DNA from: Callorhinus ursinus
Lineage: Eukaryota; Chordata; Mammalia; Carnivora; Otariidae
Direction: 5' to 3'
Length of the DNA: 64,000 nucleotides
Assembly (NCBI RefSeq): GCF_003265705.1
Contig: NW_020312827.1
Location: 17,633,407-17,697,406, forward strand
The notes beneath the pieces were generated by a model that ran no database searches, was not told the origin of the DNA, and worked only from the letters and a program-made list of their open reading frames with translations. Shown here one piece after another: positions 36,483 to 47,080 of the stretch. The translations under genes were made by a program, and so were the position numbers. Numbering within the stretch: the first letter of the stretch is position 1; the number at the start of each line of letters is the position of its first letter.

Positions 36483-36974
36483 CAGGGAAGGAATGATCAG
36501 CACAGTGTGGGGGGTCTGTTGACCTGGAAGGCAAGTGAAGAAAGTGAAGAGGAGGGAATGAGCCAACTGTATCGAATGCTGCTGATAGATCAAGTACTGA
36601 GGATTGAGAACTGACCTTTGGAATTAGCAGCTCCTTAGAGGCCTGACAGCAGCGTCCTGGTGAAGTCTGGTAGTGAAAGGTTGGTTGGAATGTTAAGGGG
36701 GGCACAGAAATGGGATGGTAGCTAGAGTGGTGTGAGGGATCAAGAGAGGTGTTTTGTTTGTTTTTAACAGAGGAAAGGAGTAGAATTGCTGGAGGGAAGT
36801 TTTGAAAATATGAAAGGCTTATTACTAGTGCATAAAGGAGGCACTGAGCTTAGACCAAAGAAGGTACAGCCCTCCATAATCGTAGGAGGGAAAGCCAATA
36901 CATGGGAAACACAAGGAAGTAGATAGAGAAATGGAAGAAATAGATGAAAATTTTCTCCTGGGTGCTTCTCTTTT

Positions 36975-37106
36975 ATCTGGAGTCCCAGATGATTCATATT
37001 TATGTTAAAGTTTGAGAGGCCCTGAACTAGGGAGATGCAGTGGGATTGCTAGCAGCTCTGATAGTCTAGTTTGCATGCATTCCAGATGTACAGTGCAGAA
37101 CTGTAG
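36975..37106 (+). repeat. Copy A of a 130-bp direct repeat pair
   Basis: From 'atctggagtcccagatgatt' to 'cagtgcagaactgt' this is about 92 percent identical by eye to 46950-47080. The first 45 bases resemble the 3' end of MER5A. The remaining 85 bases, including 'tgggattgctagcagctctg' and 'gcatgcattccagat', are not MER5A. It could be a local duplication or a shared rare repeat. Confidence 0.8.
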
Positions 37107-39211
37107 TCAGAAGCAAATTTATCAGATAATGGAAATAATAGGAGGAGGAACCAGAAATTTGAAAGAAAATAACCATTTATGACAGCAGTCTTTATTATTT
37201 GGATTTTCCCTGTAAATAAGTTCTGAGAAATACTATTGATTCCTCTTAAACATTTTAAAACTAATCTCTACAACTTTTCACTCTAATTTTAAGCACTACA
37301 AAAGGTAGTTTCTGATGTAATTGTTGTCATTTATAAATTAAATTTTTGCATCATTTAAAAAATGCATTCAATGGAATCTAACTATTCCAAACCCACCATC
37401 ATCCATTTGAAAATGTTATATGCACAAGCTTTTCTCTATTGGAAATGTTAACATTATCTCGTTTTCTCCTTGCAATGGAACTCCAGAATTTAAACCTAAG
37501 AAGACATATCAATGCTTGAAAATCTTTTATTACTCACCCTCTAATACTTCTCTGTAAGAAAACTAAGTACGCAAACAGACTTTTTAAAAATTTTACTGTG
37601 TGATTAGCCAAGAGTTTAAAAATTTCTTCAGGAGTGAAACAACTTTAAAAGTATTTGTGCTCAGTTGACAAATATAACAATATATTAATGATTACAAATT
37701 ATAGATTATAAAACTATCGAACATTGTGTTAGATCGTTCTGGAAGCACACACTGTGAGTTAGAACTGCAAGAGGTTTGCTAAGAGAGAGGTGGGGATCAG
37801 GAAATGGAGAATACCTGAGAAAAGTAATAGACAGAGGAAGGATTGTGTGGGAGAACCTCGGATCACAATGTATGTCTGACACAGTCTTGCCAACTCACCA
37901 GAGACTGCAGAGCAAAAATCACCCATTAGAGAAATCTTGCACAGAGCCACAATGGCCAAGCCCAATAACCACCACTTACTCAATCCTTGGCTGAGGGTTG
38001 TCCAGGGAGAGCATGGCCTTTACTGGAGAGCTGACACATCAGGTCTCAAAGGCGCTAAAAACTGAGTTTTCAGGTAGCTACAAGCCCTGCAGCTCAGCAG
38101 AAGAGAGATCCAAGCAGTGTTTTTCCATTTCTGCAGCAGACATACAAACTGTTATTGAAAATGCACTTAATGAGATGGATGGACTTTTTGTATCAAAGTT
38201 CACATATCTGTGTGAGTAAATATTACTTTATTATTATAATGATTCAGGGTTCAGCATCAATTACATTTTGTATGCCCGTAAGCCCTAAGAAACTATATTC
38301 ACTTAAACAAACATATTTTTTTACTTCCTTCCAAATATATAGCAACTATCAAATAACTTTAAATCATTGAGAATCGTTTCTAATAATCTATCAGCTAACA
38401 ACTCAATTAGGCCCTCTAAGTTTCATGCAATTAAAAAATCATAAAAAATCTACTTGCAAAATTTTCGCTCCATTCAATTTCTCAGTGCCTAGGAACTTTC
38501 TTTAAAAGTTTCACCAAGATTTATTAAATCACAATTTATTATGCATATTACTTTTTCATCTAGAGATCCTGTGTTTAACCTGTATAATCAGAAAGTATTA
38601 CAAAATTCCAAATGTTTTAGCATATATATGTATATATCTTTGCTAAGCATAATAACTTTTGATACAATGTTTTTATTTTAACATGCATTTTAAATATATT
38701 TTCATCACATCTTTTTATCTATAGATCATTCAGTTTACAAAATGTATCTGTCAAAGAATCTAATTGGAAAAACAACTCCTCCTTTTCTAACCATTTGTCC
38801 ACCTCAGATGTATTTTTTCAGAAAATTTTTACTTTATTTTTCAATTCAAATACTACTGTTAATTCATATCTCTGTGATATCTGTCTCACTCTAAATTCTA
38901 ATTCCATGATAAATAGATATAAGGCATAGACTCTTGCCATAAGTTTGTTCTTTTGATGAACTGCCACTTTTGATTTTTTACAGTATTGTCTGCTTTGGTC
39001 TCACAAGACACTTCTTTAGGATTGATTCTTTCTTTGACAATAGCAAGGGTTAGGAATAAGTGAGGTAGTTAAGTAAAAATAGCCAGTATTTCTGCTGCAT
39101 CACTTTACAATATATTACAATATATCTGATTTCAGAATATATTGCCATTAGCCAAAGTGCATTGTTTCTAAACACTGTATTTTGTCCTTAACAGAATGAT
39201 GTAAGAAATAT
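37107..39211. other. Unassigned AT-rich DNA
   Basis: No confident element was recognised. A slightly GC-richer part at 37740-38220 with short open frames could be a remnant of an old element, but nothing is identifiable. Confidence 0.4.
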
Positions 39212-39316
39212 AAATACACGGATCCCAACAAGGTGCCTTGATTACAGGAGGCTCCTTGTTACCAAGACTTCAAGTTCTGAAATCATTCTTAGTTTGGTGT
39301 CCCACAGTTTTTATAT

Positions 39317-39592
39317 ATGGTGCAATTCACCATAGTAAGATTTAGGATGGCTGTGAGATGGACCTTTTATGAAGTTTTTGAGGATGACTGTGAAGAGGGA
39401 ACTGGAAGAAAGAAATTGCCTGATGCCTACACTGCAGGCATGTTTTTAGATCAATTTAAGGAAAAGTACATATGGAACTTCTCCATCTGGATATTGATTT
39501 CCTTAGAACTATTTATGTTATGGAAGAGCTTCGTGTACTCCCTGGGATACAAATACTCCAAAGAGAAGCCCCTGGTCAGGAAGAACAGGTGA
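39317..39592 (+). pseudogene. Unidentified 91-codon ORF, possible gene remnant
   Basis: The ORF has an acidic stretch around residues 21-28 (EDDCEEGT), a charged part, then a hydrophobic segment at about residues 55-68 (NFSIWILISLELFMLW) that could span a membrane, and a basic C-terminus (KEKPLVRKNR). It ends with TGA just before a MER20-like element. The amino-acid mix is more protein-like than that of other short ORFs in the window. I recognise no family, and no poly-A tail or splice sites were found. It may be a decayed retrocopy, an exon, or chance. Confidence 0.25.
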
Positions 39593-39607
39593 ATGAGGAT
39601 TCTAGAG

Positions 39608-39788
39608 CAGTGGTTCTGAACTTGCAATGATTTTTACTTCTCAGGATACATTTGGCAATGCCTAGAGACATTTTCAGTTGGCTCAAGCCAGAGATCCTGC
39701 TAAAACATCCTATAATGCATGGGACAGTCCCCACAACAGTTACTGAGTGAAAGTACCAAGAGTGCCAAGTAAGAGAAAACTATTCTAA
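39608..39788 (+). repeat. MER20-like hAT element
   Basis: The sequence begins 'cagtggttctgaacttgcaa' and continues 'acatttggcaatgcctagag', 'acattttcagttggctcaag', 'ctgctaaaacatcctataat', 'gcatgggacagtccccacaa' and 'gtaccaagagtgcc'. This is MER20 (hAT-Charlie) order. The flanks 'attctaga' and 'attctaag' could be the decayed 8-bp duplication. Confidence 0.75.
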
Positions 39789-39789
39789 G

Positions 39790-39866
39790 CCTCACTGCTG
39801 AATATTATATCCAAAGGACAGCCCATCAGCATCACCTGTAAGTCTGTTAGAAAATGCAAAATCTGG
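39790..39866 (+). repeat. MER5A-like element, left part, split by the L1
   Basis: The text 'cccatcagcatcacctgtaa' followed by 'gtctgttagaaaatgcaaaa' is the MER5A middle region. It resumes after the L1 at 46956 with 'agtcccagatgattgatatt' and 'tgttaacgtttgagaggccc'. The middle of the element is deleted relative to the family. Confidence 0.65.
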
Positions 39867-41699
39867 GGGTGGGGGGACGGAGCAAGATGGCGGAGGAGTA
39901 GGAGACCTGGATTTCGTCTGGTCTCAGGAATTCAGCTGAATAGGGATCAAACCATTCTGAACACCTACGAACTCAACGGGAGATCAAAGAAAAGAATAGC
40001 AACAACTCTCTGAACAGAGAAGCGACCACTTTCTGGAAGGTAGGACATGCGGAGAAGTGAATCCGAGGCGATATTCGGGAGGATAGACGGCGGGGGAGGG
40101 GGCTCCGCTGGCCGCTTCTGGCAAGTGATAGAGCCACGGAGCACAAAATCGGAACTTCTAGAAGTCGGCTCCGCTGAGGGACGTCGCTCCAGTGGCCAAG
40201 TGGGGGTGGGGGGGTGGAACCCTCGTGGGACAGTGTGGTCTCAGGACCCTTGAGGTCACAGTAAGACCGGGGGTGCCAGAGTGCAGCAGAGCTCCCAGGT
40301 ATTGGAGCGGGGAAGCCGGCTGCAGAGACGGAGCTGAGGCGCGGGCTCTCAGCTCAGGGTTGCCATAAACTGTGATCGATGACAGTTGGGCCACTGCTCC
40401 TCCAGCAGGGACCCAATAAGTGGCAGATCCGGGGAGACCCACTTTCCTCCCCGAGAGGAGCGGCGCGGGAGCGCACCACAGGAATCTGCTGGGTTTGGGG
40501 ACTCCACACGGGGTTGGGTGCCAGAGATAGAAATGCTTGGTCACAGGCTGGGTGAACACGGAGTGTGGCCGGAGACCGGGGAGACAGGAGTGACTGACTG
40601 CTTTTCTCTGGGGGCACACTGAGGAGCAGGGCTCCAAGTTCTCGGCTCCTCTGGGCGGAGATTGGGAGGCCACCATTTTCACCCTGGTCCTCCAACGCTG
40701 TACAGAAAGCTTGCAGGGAACAAAAGCTCCCGAGAGGAAACCCCAGCAGATTGCTTAGCCCGGCCCAGCAAGGGCGGGGCAATTCCGCCTCTGGTAAAGA
40801 TATTTGGGAAGCATGGCAACAGGCCCCTCCCACAGAAGATCAGCATGAACAGCCAGCCAGGACCAAGTTTACTGATCAATGAGAACGGCAGAACTCCAGA
40901 GCTAGCGGAATACTGCACATAGAATTCATGGCTTTTTTACCATGATTCATTAGTCTTTTAAAGTTAATTTTTTTAACTGGTTTTTTTTTTTTGAATTTTT
41001 CTTTTCCCTTTTTCAACCAACATTTTATCAATCCCTTTTTTAAAAAAAAACATTTTTATTTTTCATTTTTAGAGTCATATTCTATCCCTTCATAGTAGTT
41101 ACCCTTATTTTTGGCATATATATAAGTTGTTCTCTCTTTAAAATTTTGAGATACACTTTCTTCTAACATATCAAAGTATACCCTAAATCTCTAGTGTACG
41201 GCTTTGTTCTAGTCTCCTGCCTGATCACATTCTCTCCCCCTTTTTTTTTTCTTTTTTCCTTCCTTTTTTTTAATCCTCGTCTTTCTTTTTTCAAACATCT
41301 TCTTATCAATTTCTATTTTAAAAATTTTTATAATTTTCATCTTTAGAGTCATATTCCATCCCTTCATCGTATCAACCCTTATTTTTACATATATAAGTAT
41401 TTTTCTTTAAAATTTTAGGAGGCACTTTCTTCTAACAGACCAAAATAGACCCAAAATCTAGTGTGTGGCACTGATCTATGCAACAGCCTGATCATATTTG
41501 ATCATATTCTGTTTTTTTTTGTTTTGTTCTGTTTTTGTTTCTTTTTATCTTTTTCATTTTTCTTTCTCTTTTTTCTTTCTTTCCCTTTCTTTTCCCCTGG
41601 TTCCAGGTCTTTTCTGATTTGATTAGAGTTTATTTTCTGGGGATGTTGTTAACCTGTTAGCATTTTGTTTTCTCATTCATCTATTCTCCTCTGGACAAA
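39867..41699 (+). promoter_or_regulatory. L1 5'UTR with internal promoter
   Basis: The first kilobase (to about 40830) is the only CpG-rich stretch in the window. It contains 'caagatggcgg' at 39883-39893, a match to the YY1 site that positions transcription at L1 5' ends. From about 40930 the UTR turns pyrimidine- and A/T-rich. A module beginning near 'agagtcatattctatccctt' (41071) recurs at 41345 as 'agagtcatattccatccctt', a period of about 274 bp. The element starts with G-rich text that could form a quadruplex. Open frames on both strands in the GC-rich part look like composition effects. Confidence 0.85.
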
Positions 41700-42595
41700 A
41701 TGGCAAGATGAAAAAAAATCACCTCAACAAAAAGACAAGAGATAGTATCGTCTACTAGGAACCTACTCAATATGGACATTAGTGCGATGTTGGACCTAGA
41801 GTTCAGAATCATGACTTTAAAGATACTAGCTGGGCTTGAAAAAAGCATGGAAGTTAAGAGAGAAACCCTTTCTGGAGAAATAAAAGAACTAAAATCTAAC
41901 AAAGTTGAAATCAAAAAGGCTATTAATGAGGTGCAATCAAAAATGGGGGCACTAACTGCTAGGATAAATGAGGCAGAAGAGAGAATTAGTGATATAGAAG
42001 ACCAAATGATGGAAAATAAAGAAGCTGAGAAAAAGAGAGATAAACAACTACTGGATCACGAGGGCAGAATTCGAGAGATAAGGAATGCAATAAGAAGAAA
42101 CAACATTAGAATAATTGGGATCCCAGAAGAAGAAGAAAGAGAGAGAGGGGCAGAAGGTACATTGGAGCAAATTACACCAGAGAACTTCCCTAATGTGGGG
42201 ACAGAAACAGGCATCAAAATCAAGGAGGCACAGAGAATCCCCCTCAAAATCAATAAAAATAGGTCAACACCCCAACATCTAATAGTAAAACTTAAGAGGC
42301 TCAGAGACAAAGAGAAAATCCTGAAAGCAGCTCAGGAGAAGAGATATGTAACCTATAATGGTAGAAATATTAGATTGGCAACAGACCTATCCACAGAGAC
42401 CTGGCAGGCCAGAAAGGACTGGCATGATATATTCAGAGCACTAAAGGAGAAAAATGTGCAGCCAAGAATACTATATCCAGCTAGGCTGTCATTGAAAATC
42501 TAAGGAGAGATAAAAAGCTTCCAGGACAAACAAAACCTAAAGGAATTGCAAACACGACACCAGCCCTACAAGAAATATTGAAAGAGGTCCTCTAA
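41700..42595 (+). pseudogene. L1 ORF1 (RNA-binding chaperone), broken
   Basis: The expected start ATG at 41700 is followed by TGA at its fourth codon (41709-41711), a likely CpG decay of CGA. The longest intact reading is 41772-42503, 243 residues. It has a Glu/Lys-rich coiled coil (residues about 10-108), an RRM-like part starting at NIRIIGIPEE (111-120) and a C-terminal domain part to LKI. A TAA at 42501-42503 ends it early. Beyond that the frame continues with EGEIKSFQD-like codons, then shifts by one base near 42545. The usual stop lies at 42593-42595. The protein would normally trimerise and coat L1 RNA. This copy cannot give a complete product. Confidence 0.92.
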
Positions 42596-42676
42596 GCAAA
42601 GAGAGAGCCTAAAAGCAGCATAGAGCAGAAAGGAACACGGACAATATACAGAAACAGCCACCTTACAGGCAATACA

Positions 42677-45600
42677 ATGGCACTAAATTCATACCTTTCA
42701 ATAGTTACCCTGAATGTAAATGGGCTAAATGCCCCAATCAGAAGACACAGACTATCAGATTGGATTAAAAAACAAGACCCATCGATATGCTGCCTGCAAG
42801 AGACTCATTTTAGACCCAAAGATACCCCACATTGAAAATGAAGGGGTGGAAAACCTTTTACCATGCTAATGGACACCAAAAGAAAGCTGGGGTGACATTC
42901 CTTATATCAGACAAGTTTGATTTTAAAACAAAGACTGTAATAAGAGATGAGGAAGGACACTATATCCTACTTAAAGGGCCTATTCAACAAGAAGATCTAA
43001 CAATTGTAAATATCTATGCCCCTAATGTGGGAGCAGCAATTATAAAGGCAATTAATAACAAAAGCAAAGAAACACATTGACAACAATACAATAATAGTGG
43101 GGGACTTTAACACCCCCCTGACTGAAATGGACAGATCAACAATGAAATCAAGACTTTAAATGACACACTGGACCAAATGGACTTCACAGACAAATTCAGA
43201 ACATTCCATCCCAAAGCAACAGAATACACATTCTTTTCTAGTGCCCATGGATCATTCTCCAGAATAGATCACATCCTAGGTCAGAAATCAGGTCTCAGCT
43301 GCTACCAAAACATTGGGATCATTCCCTGCATATTTTCAGACCACAGTGCTTTGAAACTAGAACTCAATCACAAGAGGAAAGTCAGAAAGAACTCAAATAC
43401 ATAGAGGCTAAAGAGCATCCTACTAAAGAATGAATGGGTCAACCAGGAAATTAAAGAAGAATTTTAAAAAATTCATGGAAACCAATGAAAATGAAAACAC
43501 AAATGTTCCAAATCTTTGGGATGCAGCAAAGGCAGTCCTACAAGGAAAGTATATAGCAATACAAGCCTTTCGCAAGAAACAAGAAAGGTCTCAAATACAC
43601 AACCTAACCCTACACCTAAATGAGCGAGAGAAAAAACAGCAAATAAAGCCTAAACCCAGCAGGAGAAGAGAAATAATAAAGATCAGAGCTGAAATCAATG
43701 AACTAGAAACCAAAAGAACAGTAGAACAGATCAACAAAACTAGGAGCTGGTTCTTTGAAAGAATTAACAAGATTGATAAACCCCTGGTCAGACTTACCAA
43801 AAAGAAAAGAGAAATGACCCAAATCAACAAAATCCTGAGTGAAAGAGGAGAGATCACAACCAACACCAAAGAAATATAAACAATTATAAGAACATATTAT
43901 GAGCAACTCTATGCCAGCAAATTAGATAACCTGGAAGAAATGGATGCATTCCTAGAGATGTATCAACTACCAAAATTGAAGCAGGAAGAAATAGAAAACC
44001 TGAACAGACTTAATAACCACTAAGGAAATTGAAGCAGTCATCAGAAATCTCCCAACAAACAAAAGCCCAGGGCCAGATGGCTTCCCAGGGGAATTCTACC
44101 AAACATTTAAAGAATTAATACCTATTCTCCTGAAACTGTTCCAAAAAAATAGAAATGGAAGGAAAACTTCCAAACTCATTTTATGAGGCCACCATTACCT
44201 TGATCCCAAAACCAGACAAAGACCCCATCAAAAAGGAGAATTAGAGACCAATATCCTTGATGAACATGGATGCAAAAATTCTCACCAAAATACTAGCCAA
44301 TAGGATCCAACAGTACATTAAAAGGATTATTCACCACGACCAAGTGGGATTTATCCCTGGCTGCAAGGTTGGTTCAACATCTGCAAATCAATCAACGTGA
44401 TACAATATATTAACAAAAGAAAGAACAAGAATCATATGATCCTCTCAATAGATGCAGAAAAAGCATTTGACAAAGTACAGCATCCTTTCTTCATCCAAAC
44501 TCTTCAGAGTATAGGTAGGGATAGAGGGTACATACCTCAATGTCATAAAAGCCATCTATGAAAAACCTACAGTGAATATCATTCTCAATGGGGAAAAGCT
44601 GAGAGCTGTCCCCCTAAGGTCAGGAATATGGCAGGGATGTCCACTATCACCACTGCTATTCAACATAGTATTAGAAGTCCTAGCCACAGCAATCAGACAA
44701 CAAAAAGAAATAAAAGGCATCCAAAACAGCAAGGAGGAAGGCAAACTCTCACTCTTTGCAGATGATATGATACTGTATGTGGAAAACCCAAAAGACTCCA
44801 CCCCAAAACTTCTAGAACTCATACAGGAATTCAGTAAAGTGGCAGGATATAAAATCAATGCACAGAAATCAGTGGCATTCCTATACACCAACAACAAGAC
44901 AGAAGAGAGACAAATCAAGGAGTTGATCCCATTTACAATTGCACCCAAAACCATAAGATACCTAGGAATAAATCTAACCAAAGAGACAAAGGATCTGTAC
45001 TCAGAAAACTATAAAATACTCATGAAAGAAATTGAAGAAGACACAAAGAAATGGAAAAACGTTCCATGCTCATGGATTGGAAGAACAGACATTGTGAAGT
45101 ATCAATTCTACCTAGAGCAATCTACACATTCAATGCAATCCCCATCAAAATACCATCTACTTTTTTCAGAGAAATGGAACAAATAATCCTAAAATTTGTA
45201 TGGAACCAGAAAAGACCCCGAATAGCAGGAGGAATGTTGAAAAAGAAAAGCAAAGCTGGTGGCATCACAATTCTGGACTTCTGGCTCTATTACAATGCTG
45301 TCATCATCAAGACAGTATGGTACTGGCACAAAAACAGACACATAGATCAATGGAACAGAATAGAGGGCCCGGAAATGGACCCTCAACTCTATGGTCAACT
45401 AATCTTTGACAAAGCAGGAAAGAATGTCCAATGGAAAAAGACAGTCTCTTCAACAAATGGTGTTGGGAAAATTGGACATCCACATGCAGAACAATGAAAC
45501 TGGACCATTTCCTTACACCACACACAGAAATAGACTCCAAATGGTTGAAAGACCTAAATGGGAGACAGGAGTCCAGCAAAATCCTAAAGGAGAACACAGG

Positions 45601-46420
45601 CAGCAACTTTGACCTCAGCCGCAGCAACTTCTTCCTAGGAACATTGCCAAAGTCAAGGGAAGCAAGGGCAAAAGTGAACTATTGGGATTTCATCAAGATG
45701 AAAAGCTTTTTCACAGCAAAGGAAACAGTCAACAAAACCAAAAGACAATTGACAATGGGAGAAGATTTTTGGAATTGACATATCACATAAAGGGCTAGTA
45801 TCCAAAATCTATAAAGAACTTATCAAACTCAACACCCAAAGAACAAATAATCCAATCAAGAAATGGGCAGAAGACATGAACAGACATTTTTCCAAAGAAG
45901 ATATCCAAATGTCCAACAGACACATGAAAAATTGCTCAACATCGCTCGGCATCAGGGAAATCCAAATCAAAACCTCAATGAGATACCACCTCACACCAGT
46001 CAGAATGGCTAAAATTAACGAGTCAGGGAATGACAGATGTTGGCGGGGATGTGGAGATAGGGGAACCCTCCTACACTGTTGGTGGGAATGCAAGCTGGTG
46101 CATCCACTCTGGAAAATAGTATGGAGGTTCCTCAAAAATTTGAAAATAGAGCTACCATATGATCCAGCAATTGCACTACTGGGTATTTACCCCAAAGATA
46201 CAAATATAGGGAATCGAAGGGGTATGTGCACCCCAATGTTTATAGCAGCAATGTCCACAATAGCCAAACTGTGGAAAGGGCCAAGATGTCCATTGACAGA
46301 TGAATGGATAAAGAAGAGGTGGTATATATACACAATGGAATATTAAGCAGCCATCAAAAGGAATGAGATCTTGCCATTTGCAACGATGTGGATGGAACTG
46401 GAGGGTGCTATCCTGAGTGA
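42677..46420 (+). pseudogene. L1 ORF2 (endonuclease / reverse transcriptase), broken
   Basis: The start ATG is at 42677, 81 bp after ORF1. The first 52 codons contain the endonuclease motifs TLNVNG and QETHF, then a frameshift gives TGA at 42833. Endonuclease pieces continue at 42832-43080, about 43097-43119 (GDFNTPL) and 43177-43404 (SRIDHILG, SDHSALKLEL). A linker lies at 43430-43879, ended by TAA. The reverse transcriptase is split: [10 protein letters not shown] near 44450, and 44572-45186 with the FADD catalytic box at residues 62-65 (44755-44766). Later pieces are 45051-45497 and 45431-45778. The Cys-rich end in 45876-46346 has C-x3-C-x7-H-x4-C at residues 55-72. At least eight stops or frameshifts abolish function. 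Confidence 0.93.
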
Positions 46421-46938
46421 ATAAGTCAATCAGAGAAAGACATGTATCATAAGGCCTCACTGATATGAGGAATTCTTAATCTCAGGAAACAAACTGAGGG
46501 TTGCTGGAGTGGTCAGCGTTGGGAGGGATGCGGTGGCTGGGTGATAGGCATTGGGGAGAGTATATGGTATGGTGAGCGCTGTGAATTGTGCAATAGTGTT
46601 GAATCACAGATCTGTCCCTCTGAAACAATTAATGCAATATATGTTAAGGAAAAAAAAATAGAAGATAGCAGGAGGGGAAGAATGAAGGAGGGGAAATCAG
46701 ATGGGGAGATGAACCATGATTGATGATGGACTCTGAAAAACAAACTGAGGGTTCCAGAGGGCAGTGGGGTGGGGGGATGGGTTAGCCTGGTGATGGGTAT
46801 TAAAGAGGGCACATTCTGCATGGAGCACTGGGTATTATGCACAAACAATGAATCATGGAACACTACATCAAAAACTAATGATGTAATATATCATGATTAA
46901 CATAACAATAAAAATTTTAAAGAAAAAATGAGAATATT
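46421..46938 (+). other. L1 3'UTR with duplicated module
   Basis: The text 'aaacaaactgagggttgctg' (about 46490) recurs as 'aaacaaactgagggttccag' (about 46741), so the 3'UTR carries two diverged copies of a module about 251 bp apart. The second has a G-rich core 'gcagtggggtggggggatgg' at 46761-46782 with quadruplex potential, as in many mammalian L1 3'UTRs. The antisense fragment at 17.05-17.36 kb derives from the same region of another L1. Confidence 0.85.
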
Positions 46939-46949
46939 GAAAATGCAAA

Positions 46950-47080
46950 ATCTGGAGTCCCAGATGATTGATATTTATGTTAACGTTTGAGAGGCCCTGA
47001 ATTAGGGAGATGCAGTGGGATTGCTAGCAGCTTTGTTAGTCTAGTCTGCATGCATTCCAGATTTACAGTGGGAAACTGTT
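46950..47080 (+). repeat. Copy B of the 130-bp direct repeat pair
   Basis: It starts in the last six bases of the L1 target duplication ('atctgg') and matches 36975-37106 to 'cagtgggaaactgt', with about ten mismatches counted by eye. The first 45 bases (46956-47000) are the MER5A remainder. The rest is not MER5A. Confidence 0.8.

Larger units (their letters stand above)
35365..36960 (+). repeat. Unclassified mammalian repeat, copy 4, longest copy, SINE-interrupted
   Basis: Blocks include 'ggagactgttccaggcagca', 'aattgcaaaggtcccaaatg', 'gggactttggcctttactct', 'gagtaagatggggagatttc', 'gagaagtccaggctggagag', 'ctccctgggtcactccaacc', 'caactgtatcgaatgctgct' and 'gatagatcaagtactgagga'. They read in the same order as the family at 13.6 kb but extend further 3'. 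A young CAN SINE at 35940 and a poly-A run split it. Confidence 0.55.
39867..46938 (+). mobile_element. Full-length carnivoran L1 retrotransposon, inactive
   Basis: This 7.07-kb element has a GC-rich 5'UTR start, a long AT-rich 5'UTR end, ORF1, ORF2 and a 3'UTR with AATAAA at 46907-46912. The perfect 17-bp duplication gaaaatgcaaaatctgg is at 39850-39866 and 46939-46955. L1 encodes an RNA chaperone (ORF1p) and an endonuclease/reverse transcriptase (ORF2p) that copy RNA into genomic DNA and also mobilise SINEs. Both frames carry stops and frameshifts, so this copy cannot move on its own. The tail after AATAAA is A-rich but not pure and ends 'gagaatatt' before the duplication. Insertion split an older MER5A element. 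Confidence 0.97.

Noticed and set aside
40158..40833. Long overlapping minus-strand ORFs (159-174 codons) in the L1 5'UTR
   Set aside because: GC-rich sequence with few stops. They lie on the antisense strand of the L1 UTR, overlap each other in different frames and show no motif. A primate-type ORF0 was considered, but I have no evidence for it here.
44556..44981. 141-codon minus-strand ORF opposite L1 ORF2
   Set aside because: It is the antisense shadow of the reverse transcriptase region.
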